DNA of 64,000 nt from Marinobacter gudaonensis. Lineage in GTDB: Bacteria > Pseudomonadota > Gammaproteobacteria > Pseudomonadales > Oleiphilaceae. Made by a program: the position numbers and the translations under genes. Under the pieces are notes generated by a model, which was given only the letters and a program-made list of their open reading frames with translations, was not told the origin of the DNA and did no database searches. Position 1 is the stretch's first letter. Every line of letters starts with the position of its first letter. The stretch spans positions 124,001 through 188,000 of the forward strand of contig NZ_FOYV01000001.1 in assembly GCF_900115175.1 (NCBI RefSeq). Reading direction: 5' to 3'. Below, piece by piece: positions 28,204 through 38,359 of the stretch.

Positions 28204-29067
28204 ATGCATAAAAGCGCACTGCCACAGGAAGGAACCGAAACCTTCCAGGACCAGATCCGCATTGTTCTGGTTGAAACGTCCCATTCCGGCAACATAGGCG
28301 CAGTGGCCCGCGCCATGAAAAACATGGGGCTGGGCAATCTCTGGCTGGTTCGCCCTGCATCCTTTCCCGATGAGGCCTCCTATGCCCGGGCAGCCGGCGC
28401 TGCAGACGTGCTGGATCACGCCAGGGTGGTGTCGTCGCTGGAAGAGGCGTTAGCAGACTGCGTACTGGTTATGGGCACCAGCGCCCGGGGCAGGAAGGTG
28501 CCCTGGCCCGTGTGTGCACCGCCGGAAGCCGCGGTGGCCGCGGCAGACCATGCCGGCAGCGGCCCGGTGGCGCTGGTTTTCGGGCGGGAGAATAGTGGCC
28601 TCACCAATGACGAGCTTCAGCGGTGTCATTACCACATTCATATACCATCTAACCCGGACTACAGTTCCCTGAACCTGGCCATGGCTGTCCAGGTCATGTG
28701 CTACGAATTGCGCATGCATTATCTGAGGAGCCTTGAAGATGGTCAGGCCAGCCCATACTTAAAGCCGATGGCGCGCCCCGGAGACGAAGGCTGGGATGTG
28801 CCGCCTGCGAGGGTTGACGAAGTGGAAGGTTTCTTTGGCCATCTGGAGCAGGTGCTGATCGATGTGGATTTCCACCGCCGGGAAAACCCCAGGCAGCTTA
28901 TGACCCGCTTGCGGAGGCTGTTTCAGAGAGCCAGACTGGATCAGATGGAAATCAATATACTCCGCGGCATCCTGACCGCCGTTCAGAAAGCGGCTGGTGC
29001 GCGGGGCAACAGTAAATCAACCGAGGCCGGAAGCACGGTTGCGGGACAGGACAATGGCGATGTTTGA
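28204..29067 (+). CDS. trmJ: tRNA (cytidine/uridine-32 2'-O)-methyltransferase TrmJ
   Basis: TrmJ methylates the ribose of nucleotide 32 in the anticodon loop using SAM. The 287-residue product has a SPOUT fold: [20 protein letters not shown] at the start, [13 protein letters not shown] near residue 125, and [19 protein letters not shown], the knot. The tail is longer than in E. coli (246 residues). The ATG at 28204 is used rather than a TTG 15 bases earlier. The end overlaps cysE by 14 bases. Confidence 0.93.
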   Translation: MHKSALPQEGTETFQDQIRIVLVETSHSGNIGAVARAMKNMGLGNLWLVRPASFPDEASYARAAGAADVLDHARVVSSLEEALADCVLVMGTSARGRKVPWPVCAPPEAAVAAADHAGSGPVALVFGRENSGLTNDELQRCHYHIHIPSNPDYSSLNLAMAVQVMCYELRMHYLRSLEDGQASPYLKPMARPGDEGWDVPPARVDEVEGFFGHLEQVLIDVDFHRRENPRQLMTRLRRLFQRARLDQMEINILRGILTAVQKAAGARGNSKSTEAGSTVAGQDNGDV

Positions 29068-29833
29068 GCGTTTGCGGGAAGACGTTAACAGTGTGTTTCA
29101 CCGCGATCCGGCGGCCCGGAACACGTTCGAGGTGCTGACCAACTACCCGGGTCTGCACGCGTTGCTTTTCCACCGGTTTTCTCACTGGCTCTGGCGGCTG
29201 GGACTGAAATGGCTGGCGCGTACGATTTCGACCATTGCGCGGTGGCTGACGGGGATAGAAATTCATCCCGGCGCGACCATCGGGCGAAGATTCTTTATCG
29301 ACCACGGAATGGGGGTCGTAATCGGCGAGACCACGGTCATTGGTGACGACGTCACCCTGTATCAGGGTGTGACGCTTGGCGGCACCAGTTGGAACAAGGG
29401 TAAGCGGCATCCCACTATTGGTAATAACGTGGTGGTGGGGGCCGGTGCCAAGATTCTGGGGCCATTTGAGGTTGGCGAGGGTGCCAAGATCGGATCCAAT
29501 TCGGTGGTTACCAAGGCGGTACCTGCTGGAGCCACGGTGGTTGGTATCCCGGGACGCGTGGTGGTGAAGCGCAAGGGCGAGGACGATGTCCGGCGCAAGG
29601 AAATGGAAGAGCGGATGGGTTTCGATGCCTACGGCGTAACCGAGGAGATGCCGGACCCGGTGGCTCGGGCGATGCGTTCGCTGCTTGACCATATGCATGT
29701 GGTGGATGATCGCATCGAGAATATGTGCAAGGCCCTGAGGAAAGTGAACAGCGAGTACCAGAATGGCAAGCTTCCGCCCCTGCAGGAAGAGGATTTCGAC
29801 TGCGTGAGGGACGACGATGAGGTGCGTCGGTGA
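29054..29833 (+). CDS. cysE: Serine O-acetyltransferase CysE
   Basis: CysE acetylates serine with acetyl-CoA, the first step of cysteine synthesis, which also supplies sulfur to IscS downstream. The 259-residue product has an N-terminal helical domain and a left-handed beta-helix of hexapeptide repeats with [17 protein letters not shown] and [12 protein letters not shown], plus catalytic histidines. The start at 29054 follows AGGACA and overlaps trmJ; a second ATG lies six bases on. The C-terminal tail is acidic. Position before iscR matches Pseudomonas. Confidence 0.92.
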   Translation: MAMFERLREDVNSVFHRDPAARNTFEVLTNYPGLHALLFHRFSHWLWRLGLKWLARTISTIARWLTGIEIHPGATIGRRFFIDHGMGVVIGETTVIGDDVTLYQGVTLGGTSWNKGKRHPTIGNNVVVGAGAKILGPFEVGEGAKIGSNSVVTKAVPAGATVVGIPGRVVVKRKGEDDVRRKEMEERMGFDAYGVTEEMPDPVARAMRSLLDHMHVVDDRIENMCKALRKVNSEYQNGKLPPLQEEDFDCVRDDDEVRR

Positions 29834-29866
29834 ATACTTGACTGAAATGGTTGGTCAATTCATACT
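29834..29866 (+). promoter_or_regulatory. iscR promoter with type 1 IscR-like site
   Basis: TTGACT (29838-29843), a 17-base spacer and CATACT (29861-29866). The sequence 29834-29858, starting ATACTTGACTG, resembles the type 1 IscR operator (ATAxxxGACT, then a GTC-type half-site) and covers the -35 and spacer, so holo-IscR would repress its own gene. The right half-site is imperfect. Judged by eye. Confidence 0.6.
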
Positions 29867-29908
29867 CGACAGGCGTTTTGAGATTCATTCCCGTCAGGGG
29901 CTGACCCT

Positions 29909-30406
29909 ATGAAGTTGACCACCAAAGGCCGCTATGCCGTCACGGCTATGCTTGACCTGGCTCTGCACGGAGATCAGGGGCCGGTGAGTCTGGCTGACAT
30001 CTCGGCCCGGCAGGAAATTTCTCTGTCCTATCTGGAACAACTCTTCTCCCGCCTGCGCAGGCAGAAGCTGGTCACCAGCATTCGGGGGCCGGGCGGAGGT
30101 TATCGCCTCAGCCGACCGGCAACCGACGTCTACATAGCGGAAGTGGTCGATGCGGTTAGCGAATCCCTCGATACCACCCGCTGCGGTAACAAGGGTGACT
30201 GCCAGAATGGCGAGAAGTGCCTCACCCACCACCTCTGGTCCGATCTGAGCGATCAGATTCATCAGTTTCTCAGCGAAATCAGCCTGGGAGACTTGATGAA
30301 GAAACATGAAATTCGCGAAGTTGCGGACCGGCAGAATCGCCGCCAGTCTGACGACGGTTGCGAAACAATCAACACCGAACGCCTGTCCGATCAGGCGCCG
30401 GCCTGA
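29909..30406 (+). CDS. iscR: Fe-S cluster-responsive transcription factor IscR
   Basis: IscR is an Rrf2-family regulator that carries a [2Fe-2S] cluster and adjusts Fe-S cluster assembly to demand. The 165-residue product has the winged helix [20 protein letters not shown], recognition region [14 protein letters not shown], and the cluster ligands Cys92, Cys98, Cys104 and His107. All ligands are kept, so cluster sensing should work. It is followed 23 bases later by iscS, but not by iscU and the rest of the usual operon. Confidence 0.95.
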   Translation: MKLTTKGRYAVTAMLDLALHGDQGPVSLADISARQEISLSYLEQLFSRLRRQKLVTSIRGPGGGYRLSRPATDVYIAEVVDAVSESLDTTRCGNKGDCQNGEKCLTHHLWSDLSDQIHQFLSEISLGDLMKKHEIREVADRQNRRQSDDGCETINTERLSDQAPA

Positions 30407-30429
30407 CAGATACACAAAGCCTGAAACCC

Positions 30430-31578
30430 ATGAAAAAGCCCGTCTATCTGGATTACGCGGCTACGACGCCCGTTGATCCCGCCGTTGCAGATGAAATGGT
30501 CAAATACCTCACCCTGGAAGGTGTTTTCGGCAACCCAGCGTCTCGCTCCCACGCGTACGGGTGGCAGGCTGAGGCAGCCGTCGAGTCAGCCCGGAAGCAG
30601 GTCGCGAGCCTGATCCATGCTGACCCGAGAGAGATTGTCTGGACCTCGGGGGCGACGGAATCCGACAACCTGGCCATCAAGGGTGCGGTTGCCAACGCAG
30701 TGAATCCCCACATCGTGACGTCGAAGATCGAACATAAGGCCGTGCTGGATACCTGCAAATGGTTGGAGCAGAACGGCGTGGAGGTAACGTGGCTGGATCC
30801 GCAGCCAGACGGCACCATCCAGCCACAGCAGGTGTTCGAGGCAGTCCGGGACAACACCACGCTGGTTACACTGATGCTCGTCAACAACGAATTGGGGACG
30901 GTGACGGATGTTGCCACCATTGGTGAAGAGCTACGTCGGCGTGGCGTGCTTTTTCACGTCGATGCCGCGCAGGCTGCGGGCAAGCTGCCGGTTGATGTGA
31001 CCACCATGCCGGTGGATCTGATGTCGCTGTCGGGCCACAAGGTGTATGGCCCGAAAGGGGTGGGCGCCCTTTACGTGCGCCGATCGCCGGATGTACGCAT
31101 CGAGGCCCAGATTCACGGCGGCGGGCACGAAAGGGGGATGCGCTCGGGCACCCTGCCCACGCACCAGATCGTGGGCATGGGCGCGGCCTTCGCGTTGGCC
31201 CAGGCACAGCTGGACGAAGAAATTTCCAGGCTGGAGGCGCTTCGGGTGGCGTTTCTTGCCGGGCTGGAACACCTTGAGGGTGTTAGCTTGAATGGCAGCC
31301 GGGAACATCGAGTGCCGGGTCTGGTCAATCTTTCCTTTGAGGGCGTTGAGGCGGAATCCTTGATGCTGGGCCTTCGGGACCTCGCGGTCTCTTCCGGCTC
31401 CGCCTGCGCCTCCGCTACGGTTGAGCCTTCCTATGTGCTTCGGGGCATTGGTCTTGACGATGAGCAGGCCCACCGAGCCCTGCGTTTTTCCCTGGGTCGA
31501 TTCACTACGCCGGAAGAGGTGGCGTTCGCCACCTCGCAAATTGTTGATGTTGTTAGCCGGCTTCGCGCTGTGCGGTAG
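30430..31578 (+). CDS. iscS: Cysteine desulfurase IscS, lacking the usual C-terminal tail
   Basis: IscS takes sulfur from cysteine with PLP and passes it on as a persulfide. The 382-residue product matches IscS in every block: [26 protein letters not shown] lysine Lys204 (SGHK), [14 protein letters not shown] and the mobile loop with Cys326 (SSGSACAS). It stops at RLRAVR, about 20 residues short of the 404-residue E. coli protein; the missing tail (beginning PLWEMYKQG) takes part in contact with the IscU scaffold. The genes iscU, iscA, hscB, hscA and fdx are absent downstream. ATG 30430 is chosen over 30358, which would lie inside iscR. tRNA thiolation remains a likely role. Confidence 0.92.
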   Translation: MKKPVYLDYAATTPVDPAVADEMVKYLTLEGVFGNPASRSHAYGWQAEAAVESARKQVASLIHADPREIVWTSGATESDNLAIKGAVANAVNPHIVTSKIEHKAVLDTCKWLEQNGVEVTWLDPQPDGTIQPQQVFEAVRDNTTLVTLMLVNNELGTVTDVATIGEELRRRGVLFHVDAAQAAGKLPVDVTTMPVDLMSLSGHKVYGPKGVGALYVRRSPDVRIEAQIHGGGHERGMRSGTLPTHQIVGMGAAFALAQAQLDEEISRLEALRVAFLAGLEHLEGVSLNGSREHRVPGLVNLSFEGVEAESLMLGLRDLAVSSGSACASATVEPSYVLRGIGLDDEQAHRALRFSLGRFTTPEEVAFATSQIVDVVSRLRAVR

Positions 31579-31598
31579 GAAGTTTGCCCCGGACTGCG

Positions 31599-31604
31599 TA
31601 TAAT
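31599..31604 (+). promoter_or_regulatory. Probable -10 element of an ndk promoter
   Basis: A perfect TATAAT stands in the 68-base iscS-ndk gap, 43 bases before the ndk ATG. The -35 region is weak. It suggests that ndk has its own promoter at the junction where iscU to fdx would normally lie. Confidence 0.45.
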
Positions 31605-31646
31605 CGCAGGCCTGAATTTTTACCATCCACAAACTGGAGAAAGACC

Positions 31647-32075
31647 ATGGCAACTGAGCGCACGCTCTCTATTATCAAGCCCGATGCTGTAGCCAAAAAC
31701 GTAATCGGCGAAATCTACAGCCGCTTCGAGAAAGCTGGCCTGAACATCGTTGCGGCCAAGATGATGCACCTGACCCAGGAGCAGGCGGAGGGCTTCTACG
31801 CGGAGCACAAGGAACGGCCTTTCTTCAACGACCTGGTTGCCTTCATGACCTCTGGTCCCGTGGTGGTTCAGGTTCTGGAAGGCGAGGGCGCCATTCTGAA
31901 AAATCGTGACCTGATGGGTGCAACCAACCCGAAGGAAGCTGAAGCCGGCACCATCCGTGCGGATTTTGCCTCCTCCATTGACGCCAACGCGGTTCACGGT
32001 TCCGACTCCGCTGCGTCTGCCGAGCGCGAGATCGCCTACTTTTTCAACGACGACGAGATCTGTCCGCGGGGCTGA
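31647..32075 (+). CDS. ndk: Nucleoside diphosphate kinase
   Basis: Ndk passes the gamma phosphate of ATP to NDPs through a phosphohistidine. The 142-residue product has the usual start [19 protein letters not shown] and the active site NAVHGSDS with His117. GGAGAAAGACC precedes the ATG at 31647. It lies between iscS and rlmN and is followed by a GC-rich hairpin. Confidence 0.97.
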   Translation: MATERTLSIIKPDAVAKNVIGEIYSRFEKAGLNIVAAKMMHLTQEQAEGFYAEHKERPFFNDLVAFMTSGPVVVQVLEGEGAILKNRDLMGATNPKEAEAGTIRADFASSIDANAVHGSDSAASAEREIAYFFNDDEICPRG

Positions 32076-32086
32076 TTGCGTCGATG

Positions 32087-32110
32087 GGAGACGGCCGTCC
32101 GGCCGTCTCC
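32087..32110 (+). other. GC-rich hairpin between ndk and rlmN
   Basis: GGAGACGGCC pairs perfectly with GGCCGTCTCC around GTCC. There is no T tract after it, so it may slow or stabilise RNA rather than terminate fully; rlmN begins 29 bases later. Confidence 0.45.
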
Positions 32111-32138
32111 GCATTGGTTATCTGATCGAGGTTATTGA

Positions 32139-33251
32139 ATGACAGCGGCCGCTGAAAAAACCAACCTTCTGGGAATGCCGAAAGCAAAGCTCGAGGCTTT
32201 CTTCGAGTCCCTGGGGGAGAAGCGTTTCCGTGCCACCCAGATCCTGCAATGGATCCACCAGCGCGGTGTCGATGACTTCGATCAAATGACCAATGTCAGT
32301 AAGGCGCTGCGTGAGAAGCTCAAGCAGGTGGCTGAAATTCGGGGGCCCGAGGTGGTCTACGACGAAACGTCGAAGGACGGTACCCGCAAGTGGGTGATGC
32401 GCATGGACAACGGCAACAGCGTTGAGACCGTGCTCATTCCCGATGGGGAGCGAGGCACCCTGTGTGTATCGTCGCAGATTGGCTGCAGCCTTGATTGTAC
32501 TTTCTGTTCTACCGGCAAGCGTGGCTTCAATCGCAACCTGACGGCGGCCGAGGTGATCGGCCAGGTGTGGGTGGCACGCAAGGCGTTCATGCCTTTCGAG
32601 CCGGGTCCGGACCGGCCGATCACGAACGTTGTCATGATGGGGATGGGCGAGCCGCTGCTCAATTTCGAGAACGTGGTGGATGCCATGAACCTGATGATGG
32701 AGGACCTGGCCTACGGTATCTCCAAGCGCCGGGTAACCCTGAGCACCTCCGGCGTGGTACCGGCCCTGGATCGACTCTCTGAAGTTACCGATGTTTCACT
32801 GGCCATCTCGCTTCATGCCCCGAATGATGAGCTGCGTAACAAGCTGGTGCCGCTGAACAAGAAATACCCGATTTCAGAGCTGTTGGCGGCGACCAAGCGC
32901 TATTTTGCAAGGCTGCCTGACAAGCGGAAGGCAACCATTGAATACACCGTGATTGAGGGGGTGAATGATCAGCCCGAGCATGCGCGCGAACTCGCGGTGC
33001 TTCTGCGAGATCTTCCCTGCAAGATCAACCTGATCCCCTTCAATCCGTTCCCGGAAAGCGATTTCAGGCGGCCCAGCATGAACGCGACACGGCGGTTCCA
33101 GGCGGTTCTTAACGAGGCGGGCTACATCACCACCATCCGGACGACCCGGGGCGATGACATCGATGCTGCTTGCGGTCAGCTTGTTGGCAGGGTGGAAGAC
33201 CGCACCCGAAGAAGCCAGAGGTATATCCAGGTTCAGCAGGTCAATCCCTGA
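32139..33251 (+). CDS. rlmN: Dual-specificity rRNA/tRNA adenine C2-methyltransferase RlmN
   Basis: RlmN is a radical-SAM enzyme that methylates A2503 of 23S rRNA and A37 of some tRNAs. The 370-residue product has the cluster motif [13 protein letters not shown] (Cys116, Cys120, Cys123), the substrate-binding cysteine late in the chain (DIDAACGQL), and the conserved [13 protein letters not shown]. Length and motifs are normal. The next gene, pilF, starts 40 bases downstream. Confidence 0.97.
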   Translation: MTAAAEKTNLLGMPKAKLEAFFESLGEKRFRATQILQWIHQRGVDDFDQMTNVSKALREKLKQVAEIRGPEVVYDETSKDGTRKWVMRMDNGNSVETVLIPDGERGTLCVSSQIGCSLDCTFCSTGKRGFNRNLTAAEVIGQVWVARKAFMPFEPGPDRPITNVVMMGMGEPLLNFENVVDAMNLMMEDLAYGISKRRVTLSTSGVVPALDRLSEVTDVSLAISLHAPNDELRNKLVPLNKKYPISELLAATKRYFARLPDKRKATIEYTVIEGVNDQPEHARELAVLLRDLPCKINLIPFNPFPESDFRRPSMNATRRFQAVLNEAGYITTIRTTRGDDIDAACGQLVGRVEDRTRRSQRYIQVQQVNP

Positions 33252-33291
33252 ACCGGAACGTGATCGAGCCCAGCTAAGGAAGGGGAGACCA

Positions 33292-34098
33292 GTGACAAGA
33301 GCGCCAGCAAACCGACGTGTTTTGACGATCGCAGCCATGCTGCTGACCCTCGTTGTCACAGGCTGCGTTACTACTACAGACAGTCGGTTTGCCCGGGAGG
33401 CTGATCGAGAGGAAGCACTGGAGAATTACGTCACCCTGGCTACAGCGTATATCGGCCAGGGTAACCTCGACCGGGCCCGTCACCATCTGGACCGGGCCCT
33501 GAAACTGGACTCCGATTACCCTGGCGCCAGGGCGGCCATGGGGCTGGTGTACAATTCCGAGGGTGAACCGGAGCTGGCTGAGAAAAATTTCCGACAGGCC
33601 ATCGCGGAAGACCCAGGTTACACCCGGGCCCGGGTCTACTACGGAGCTTTCCTGTTCGGGCAGGGGCGTATGTCAGATGCAAGGGAGCAGTTTCTTGCTG
33701 CGGCACGGGATACATCCTACCAGGACCGTGGGTCGGTGTTTTTCAATCTGGGTATGACCCAGGAGCGCCTCGGTGAACTGGACGAAGCCGCTACATCCTA
33801 TCGCCGGGCGGTGGAGCTCACCCGTGGGGACGCCCGGCCTCTGCTGGCGCTCTCGCGGGTCTCGGTAGAGCTGGGAAACTTCGATGATGCCGCCCGCTAT
33901 TATTCGCGCCTGCTATCGATGATGCAGCGCAACCCGCGGCTGGTGCACTCGCCGGAGAGCCTGCTCACTGGTATCCGTATCGCTCGCCACTTCAGCGATC
34001 GTGACCAGGAGGCGAGTCTGGTGCTCCAGCTCAGGAACAACTATCCGGAGTCAGTTGAATACCAACAATACAAGGTGCTGATTTCTAATGGCAACTGA
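33292..34098 (+). CDS. pilF: Type IV pilus biogenesis lipoprotein PilF/PilW
   Basis: PilF is the outer-membrane lipoprotein that pilots the PilQ secretin. The 268-residue product begins with a GTG behind a strong AAGGAAGGGGAG site and has a lipobox ending LVVTGC (Cys25). About six TPR-type helix pairs follow (for example NLDRARHHLDRALKLDSDYP and LDEAATSYRRAVELTRGDARP). An in-frame ATG at 33154 lies inside rlmN and would destroy the signal peptide. The end overlaps rodZ by 11 bases. Implies type IV pili elsewhere in the genome. Confidence 0.92.
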   Translation: MTRAPANRRVLTIAAMLLTLVVTGCVTTTDSRFAREADREEALENYVTLATAYIGQGNLDRARHHLDRALKLDSDYPGARAAMGLVYNSEGEPELAEKNFRQAIAEDPGYTRARVYYGAFLFGQGRMSDAREQFLAAARDTSYQDRGSVFFNLGMTQERLGELDEAATSYRRAVELTRGDARPLLALSRVSVELGNFDDAARYYSRLLSMMQRNPRLVHSPESLLTGIRIARHFSDRDQEASLVLQLRNNYPESVEYQQYKVLISNGN

Positions 34099-35155
34099 AG
34101 AAAATGAACAGCCGGTCGCCAGGGAGCCGGTAGGTCAGCAATTACAGAAGGCTCGCGAACAGGCGGGCCTCAGTGTGAGCGACATCGCCCGCGCCCAGCA
34201 CCTGCGGCCGTCGGTGATCCAGGCCATCGAAGCGGGCGATCACAGCAAAATTGACAGTGAACTCTTTCTCAAAGGGTATGTCAGGGCCTACGCGAAGCAG
34301 GTTGGTCTCGACGCCGACGCGGTGATTGCCAATCTGGACCAAGAACTGGAGCCATTGCGTGTCCAGAAGGAGCAGGAACAGGAAGCCAACCCGCTGGTGG
34401 ATATTGAACGTCGCAGACGTCGAAAGCGCCAGCTTGCCAAGGTGCTGTTTTTATTAGTGGTTCTTGGGGTTGCGAGCTATCTGGTGTTTTCCTTTGTGTT
34501 GCCTCAGGACGGCTCTGATGTGACGTCACCGGAAGCGATGTCCGAGCCGCAGTCTTCTGTGGTCGACCCGGGCGAGGGTGAGGCCGCGGGTAGCGGTAGT
34601 GCTGAGTCGGCTTCAGAGCCGGTCGCGGATTCGCCATCGGCCCAGTCGGACTTGATGGCGTCGGAGTCTGCGTCCGAGTTCCCGGCACAGGAAACCGCAG
34701 TAAGCGAGGAGCCTGAGGCTTCTGCCAGTACAGCGGTTGAAGTGAGCGCGGTGGATTCGACGATCGATATCCAGTCCACTGCCGAAGAAGAAGCGCCGGC
34801 CGAAGAAATGCAGGCGGAGGAAGCACCGGTGTCTGAGCCGATTCCTCAGGTCGTGCAGAGTCCCGAGCCGGTGCTGGAAGACCCGAACGGGTTTGGTGAA
34901 GCCTCGGATTCCGGTCGGCTTCAGATCGTGTTTAATGGCGATTGCTGGGTTCAGGTCAGTGACTCGACCGGCAATCGACTGGTGAATTCCCTTCAGCGGG
35001 ACGGTGACCGGATTGATGTAACCGGCGCGGCGCCGCTGAGGGTTGTCATTGGCGCGGTTGATGCGGTTGAATCCATTCGTTTTGAGGGTGAACCGGTGGA
35101 TATCGACGGGTTCCGGGTTGTTAATAACCGGACAGAATTTACCCTGACGCTCTGA
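34088..35155 (+). CDS. rodZ: Cell shape protein RodZ (HTH, transmembrane, DUF4115)
   Basis: RodZ links MreB to the rod-shape wall machinery. The 355-residue product has a cytoplasmic helix-turn-helix domain (about residues 15-85), a basic stretch RRRRRKRQ, and one transmembrane helix (about 117-138). An acidic Ser/Glu/Ala-rich periplasmic linker (140-270) and a C-terminal DUF4115 domain (about 278-355, FNGDCWVQVSDSTGNRLV) complete it. It overlaps pilF and precedes ispG, the order seen in Pseudomonas. Confidence 0.93.
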   Translation: MATEENEQPVAREPVGQQLQKAREQAGLSVSDIARAQHLRPSVIQAIEAGDHSKIDSELFLKGYVRAYAKQVGLDADAVIANLDQELEPLRVQKEQEQEANPLVDIERRRRRKRQLAKVLFLLVVLGVASYLVFSFVLPQDGSDVTSPEAMSEPQSSVVDPGEGEAAGSGSAESASEPVADSPSAQSDLMASESASEFPAQETAVSEEPEASASTAVEVSAVDSTIDIQSTAEEEAPAEEMQAEEAPVSEPIPQVVQSPEPVLEDPNGFGEASDSGRLQIVFNGDCWVQVSDSTGNRLVNSLQRDGDRIDVTGAAPLRVVIGAVDAVESIRFEGEPVDIDGFRVVNNRTEFTLTL

Positions 35156-35201
35156 ATGACATTCTGAATTTGGCTCAATTTTCGATCTCGGTCAGCACGA
35201 C

Positions 35202-36320
35202 ATGAAACAGGATTCCCCGATAGTCAGACGCAAATCCCGCCAGATCATGGTGGGTAATGTTCCCGTTGGAGGCGACGCGCCGATATCGGTGCAGAGCATG
35301 ACCAACACCAACACCTGCGATGTGGACGCAACGGTAGGCCAGATCCGCGCATTGCAGGACGCCGGCGCCGATATTGTGCGTGTGTCGGTCCCGTCCATGG
35401 ACGCCGCAGAGGCCTTTGGCCGGATCCGCAAGCAGGTGTCGCTTCCGCTGGTGGCGGATATCCACTTTGACTACAAGATTGCATTGAGAGTGGCGGAACT
35501 CGGTGTCGACTGCCTCCGTATCAACCCCGGCAATATCGGCCGAGATGATCGGGTCAGTGCGGTAATCAGCGCCGCCCGTGATCGCAACATCCCCATCCGG
35601 ATTGGCGTTAACGCCGGCTCGCTGGAAAAAGCGCTTCAGCGGAAGTACGGAGAGCCCACGCCGGAAGCTCTGGTCGAGTCGGCCATGCGCCACATCGATA
35701 TTCTTGATCGCCATGATTTCCAGGACTTCAAGGTGAGCCTCAAGGCGTCGGAAGTGTTCATGACGGTTGCTGCCTATCGCAAGATCGCCGCGCAGATCGA
35801 GCAGCCCCTGCACCTAGGCATCACTGAGGCCGGCGGTTTTCGCTCAGGCACCGTCAAGTCGTCCATTGGTCTTGGCATGCTGCTCATGGATGGCATCGGC
35901 GATACCATTCGCGTATCTCTGGCAGCTGACCCGGTCCAGGAGATCAAGGTCGGGTACGACATCCTCAAGAGTCTTCGCCTGAGAAGCCGGGGCATCAACT
36001 TTATTGCCTGTCCTAGCTGTTCACGCCAGAACTTCGATGTGATCCAGACCATGAACGATCTGGAAGCCCGTCTGGAAGACGTCAATACATCCATGGATGT
36101 CGCCATTATCGGCTGCATTGTGAATGGCCCCGGTGAAGCCAAGGTTGCGGATATGGGGTTGACCGGGGGTAGCCCGAAAAACCTGTTCTACATGGCGGGC
36201 AAGCCCAACCAGAAGCTGGACAACGCGACCCTGACCGATGACCTTGAGCGGCTGATCCGCGAGGAAGTAGCGCGTCGAAAAGAGCAGGAAGACGCGATCA
36301 TTGCCCGTTCGGAGAGCTGA
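35202..36320 (+). CDS. ispG: 4-hydroxy-3-methylbut-2-enyl diphosphate synthase IspG
   Basis: IspG performs the reductive ring opening of MEcPP in the non-mevalonate isoprenoid pathway, using a [4Fe-4S] cluster. The 372-residue product keeps the three cysteine ligands Cys270, Cys273 ([11 protein letters not shown]) and Cys305 ([10 protein letters not shown]) and the fourth ligand Glu312. The N-terminal TIM barrel begins [17 protein letters not shown]. It depends on Fe-S delivery, relevant to the reduced isc locus upstream. Confidence 0.97.
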   Translation: MKQDSPIVRRKSRQIMVGNVPVGGDAPISVQSMTNTNTCDVDATVGQIRALQDAGADIVRVSVPSMDAAEAFGRIRKQVSLPLVADIHFDYKIALRVAELGVDCLRINPGNIGRDDRVSAVISAARDRNIPIRIGVNAGSLEKALQRKYGEPTPEALVESAMRHIDILDRHDFQDFKVSLKASEVFMTVAAYRKIAAQIEQPLHLGITEAGGFRSGTVKSSIGLGMLLMDGIGDTIRVSLAADPVQEIKVGYDILKSLRLRSRGINFIACPSCSRQNFDVIQTMNDLEARLEDVNTSMDVAIIGCIVNGPGEAKVADMGLTGGSPKNLFYMAGKPNQKLDNATLTDDLERLIREEVARRKEQEDAIIARSES

Positions 36321-36369
36321 TCCGCTGCGAGATCCAGGCACACCATCCAGAAAGATTTAAGGGTTTACA

Positions 36370-37650
36370 TTGGCAAAGATTCAGGCAATTCGCGGGATGA
36401 ACGATATCCTGCCGGAGCAGACGCCCGTGTGGCAATTTGTGGAGTCCACGGTGCGCCGGGTGTTGGCCCAGTACGGGTACCAGGAAATCCGAATGCCCAT
36501 CGTGGAACAGACAGACCTGTTCAAGCGGTCGATCGGCGAGGTGACCGACATTGTCGAGAAAGAAATGTACACCTTCGAGGACCGCAACGGCGATAGCCTG
36601 ACCCTCCGTCCTGAGGGCACCGCCGGCTGCGTGCGCGCTGCTGAGGAGCATGGCCTGCTGTTCAACCAGACCCGGCGTTTGTGGTACACGGGGCCGATGT
36701 TCCGCCACGAGCGTCCGCAGAAGGGCCGGTATCGGCAGTTTCACCAGATTGGCGTGGAATGTTTTGGCATCCCGGGACCGGACATAGATGCCGAGCTGCT
36801 GATCCTGACGGCCCGCCTCTGGCGGGAACTCGGGCTCGCCGAACACACCCGCCTGGAAATCAATTCCATCGGTACCTCCGAGGCCAGGAAGGTCTATCGT
36901 TCAGCGCTCGTGGACTACCTGAGCCAGTTCAAATCCGAGCTGGACGCCGACAGCCAGCGCCGGCTGGAAAGCAATCCCTTGCGTATCCTCGACAGTAAGG
37001 ATCCGGGAACCCGGAAGATCCTGGAGCAGGCTCCGAGCCTGGATGATTATCTCGACGAGGAATCCCGGGAACATTTCGAGCGGCTGAAAGCGTTGCTCGA
37101 CGCTGCCGGCGTTCGCTACTCGGTGAATCCGGCGCTGGTTCGAGGACTTGATTACTACGGCAAGACCGTTTTTGAGTGGATCACCGACAGCCTCGGCGCC
37201 CAGGGCACAGTATGTGCCGGCGGTCGCTACGACGGACTGGTCGAGCAGCTCGGCGGCAAGCCTACCGTTGCCGTTGGCTTTGCCATGGGCCTCGAGCGCC
37301 TGATCCTGCTGCTCGAGACGCTGGGACTGATTCCGGATGAGGTGAACAGCAACGCGGATGTCTATGTGACAGCCATGGGTGAGGGTGCTCTGGCGCCGGC
37401 CCTGGTGCTCTCGGAACAGCTGCGGGCTGCACTGCCCGGTCGCGTGATTGTCTGCCATTGTGGCGGTGGCAGTTTCAAGAGCCAGATGAAGAAAGCCGAC
37501 CGCAGCGGCGCCCGCTACGCCGTCATTCTCGGCGAGAACGAAGTGGCCAGCCAGACCGTTGGGCTGAAACCCCTGCGAGCGGATGAGCCCCAGAGCGAAG
37601 TGGCGCAGGCCGAACTCGCCGGCGTGCTGGCCGACGTGCTAGGCGGCTGA
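36370..37650 (+). CDS. hisS: Histidyl-tRNA synthetase
   Basis: HisRS charges tRNA-His. The 426-residue class II enzyme starts [20 protein letters not shown] and contains motif 2 ([19 protein letters not shown]), the histidine motif [15 protein letters not shown] and a C-terminal anticodon domain from about residue 325. The start codon is TTG, with AAGGG eight bases before; no ATG lies nearby that would keep the conserved start. Between ispG and yfgM. Confidence 0.97.
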   Translation: MAKIQAIRGMNDILPEQTPVWQFVESTVRRVLAQYGYQEIRMPIVEQTDLFKRSIGEVTDIVEKEMYTFEDRNGDSLTLRPEGTAGCVRAAEEHGLLFNQTRRLWYTGPMFRHERPQKGRYRQFHQIGVECFGIPGPDIDAELLILTARLWRELGLAEHTRLEINSIGTSEARKVYRSALVDYLSQFKSELDADSQRRLESNPLRILDSKDPGTRKILEQAPSLDDYLDEESREHFERLKALLDAAGVRYSVNPALVRGLDYYGKTVFEWITDSLGAQGTVCAGGRYDGLVEQLGGKPTVAVGFAMGLERLILLLETLGLIPDEVNSNADVYVTAMGEGALAPALVLSEQLRAALPGRVIVCHCGGGSFKSQMKKADRSGARYAVILGENEVASQTVGLKPLRADEPQSEVAQAELAGVLADVLGG

Positions 37651-37702
37651 ACCAGAACCGATTGACCGATACAAAAGCAAAAATTCGACGACAGGAGTTT
37701 TC

Positions 37703-38359
37703 ATGGCAGAGTTGCGCACCGAAGAGGAACAGATCCAGGCCATCAAGGACTGGTGGAAGAAAAACGGCAGCTCCCTGCTCATTGGTATTGGCGCCGCGCT
37801 GGCCATCGTATTTGGCTGGCAGGCGTGGCAGAACTACGAGGCTCAGCAGCGCACCGAGGCGGCGAACCAGTTTGCCAACCTGCTCAATGCGTTCAGCGAC
37901 CAGAGTGACGAGCAAAGTGGCGAGACCGTGGCTTTTGTGGCCGAGACCCTGCGGAATGACTATACCGACAGCGCCTACGCCATCTACGGCAACCTGATTC
38001 TTGCCCGTCAGCAGATGATGCAGCAGGAGAACCCCGAGGCGGCCATCGACTCGCTGAAATGGGCCCTGGAAAAGTCCGGTGAGCACCAGGCCCTGGCGCT
38101 GGTGGTTCGTAATCGCCTGGCACGGGCCCAGTTCTCTGCCGGGCAATACGACGACGCCCTGGCTACCATCGATGCCGCCGGCAGCGCCGACGCTTTTGAT
38201 GCCATCTTCTCCGAACTTCGCGGCGACATCCTGCTTGCCCAGGGCGATCGCGACGGTGCCCGTGAAGCCTACCTGGCCGCCCGTGAGCAAAGCCAGCAGG
38301 GCCGTAGCGGGGTGCTGGAGCTGAAACTGGCAGACCTGGGTGTCGGGGAGGGGGCTTGA
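37703..38359 (+). CDS. yfgM: YfgM-type TPR membrane protein, ancillary to SecYEG
   Basis: The 218-residue product has a short cytoplasmic start rich in Glu (RTEEEQIQAIKDWWKKNGSS), one transmembrane helix (about residues 25-42), and a periplasmic TPR-like domain. In E. coli YfgM binds SecYEG and PpiD and helps newly exported proteins. The stop overlaps the bamB start (TGATG), so the two envelope-biogenesis proteins are coupled. Confidence 0.9.
   Translation: MAELRTEEEQIQAIKDWWKKNGSSLLIGIGAALAIVFGWQAWQNYEAQQRTEAANQFANLLNAFSDQSDEQSGETVAFVAETLRNDYTDSAYAIYGNLILARQQMMQQENPEAAIDSLKWALEKSGEHQALALVVRNRLARAQFSAGQYDDALATIDAAGSADAFDAIFSELRGDILLAQGDRDGAREAYLAAREQSQQGRSGVLELKLADLGVGEGA

Noticed and set aside
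33154..33291. An upstream extension of pilF
   Set aside because: It lies inside the 3' end of rlmN and would bury the lipoprotein signal; the GTG at 33292 has a strong Shine-Dalgarno.
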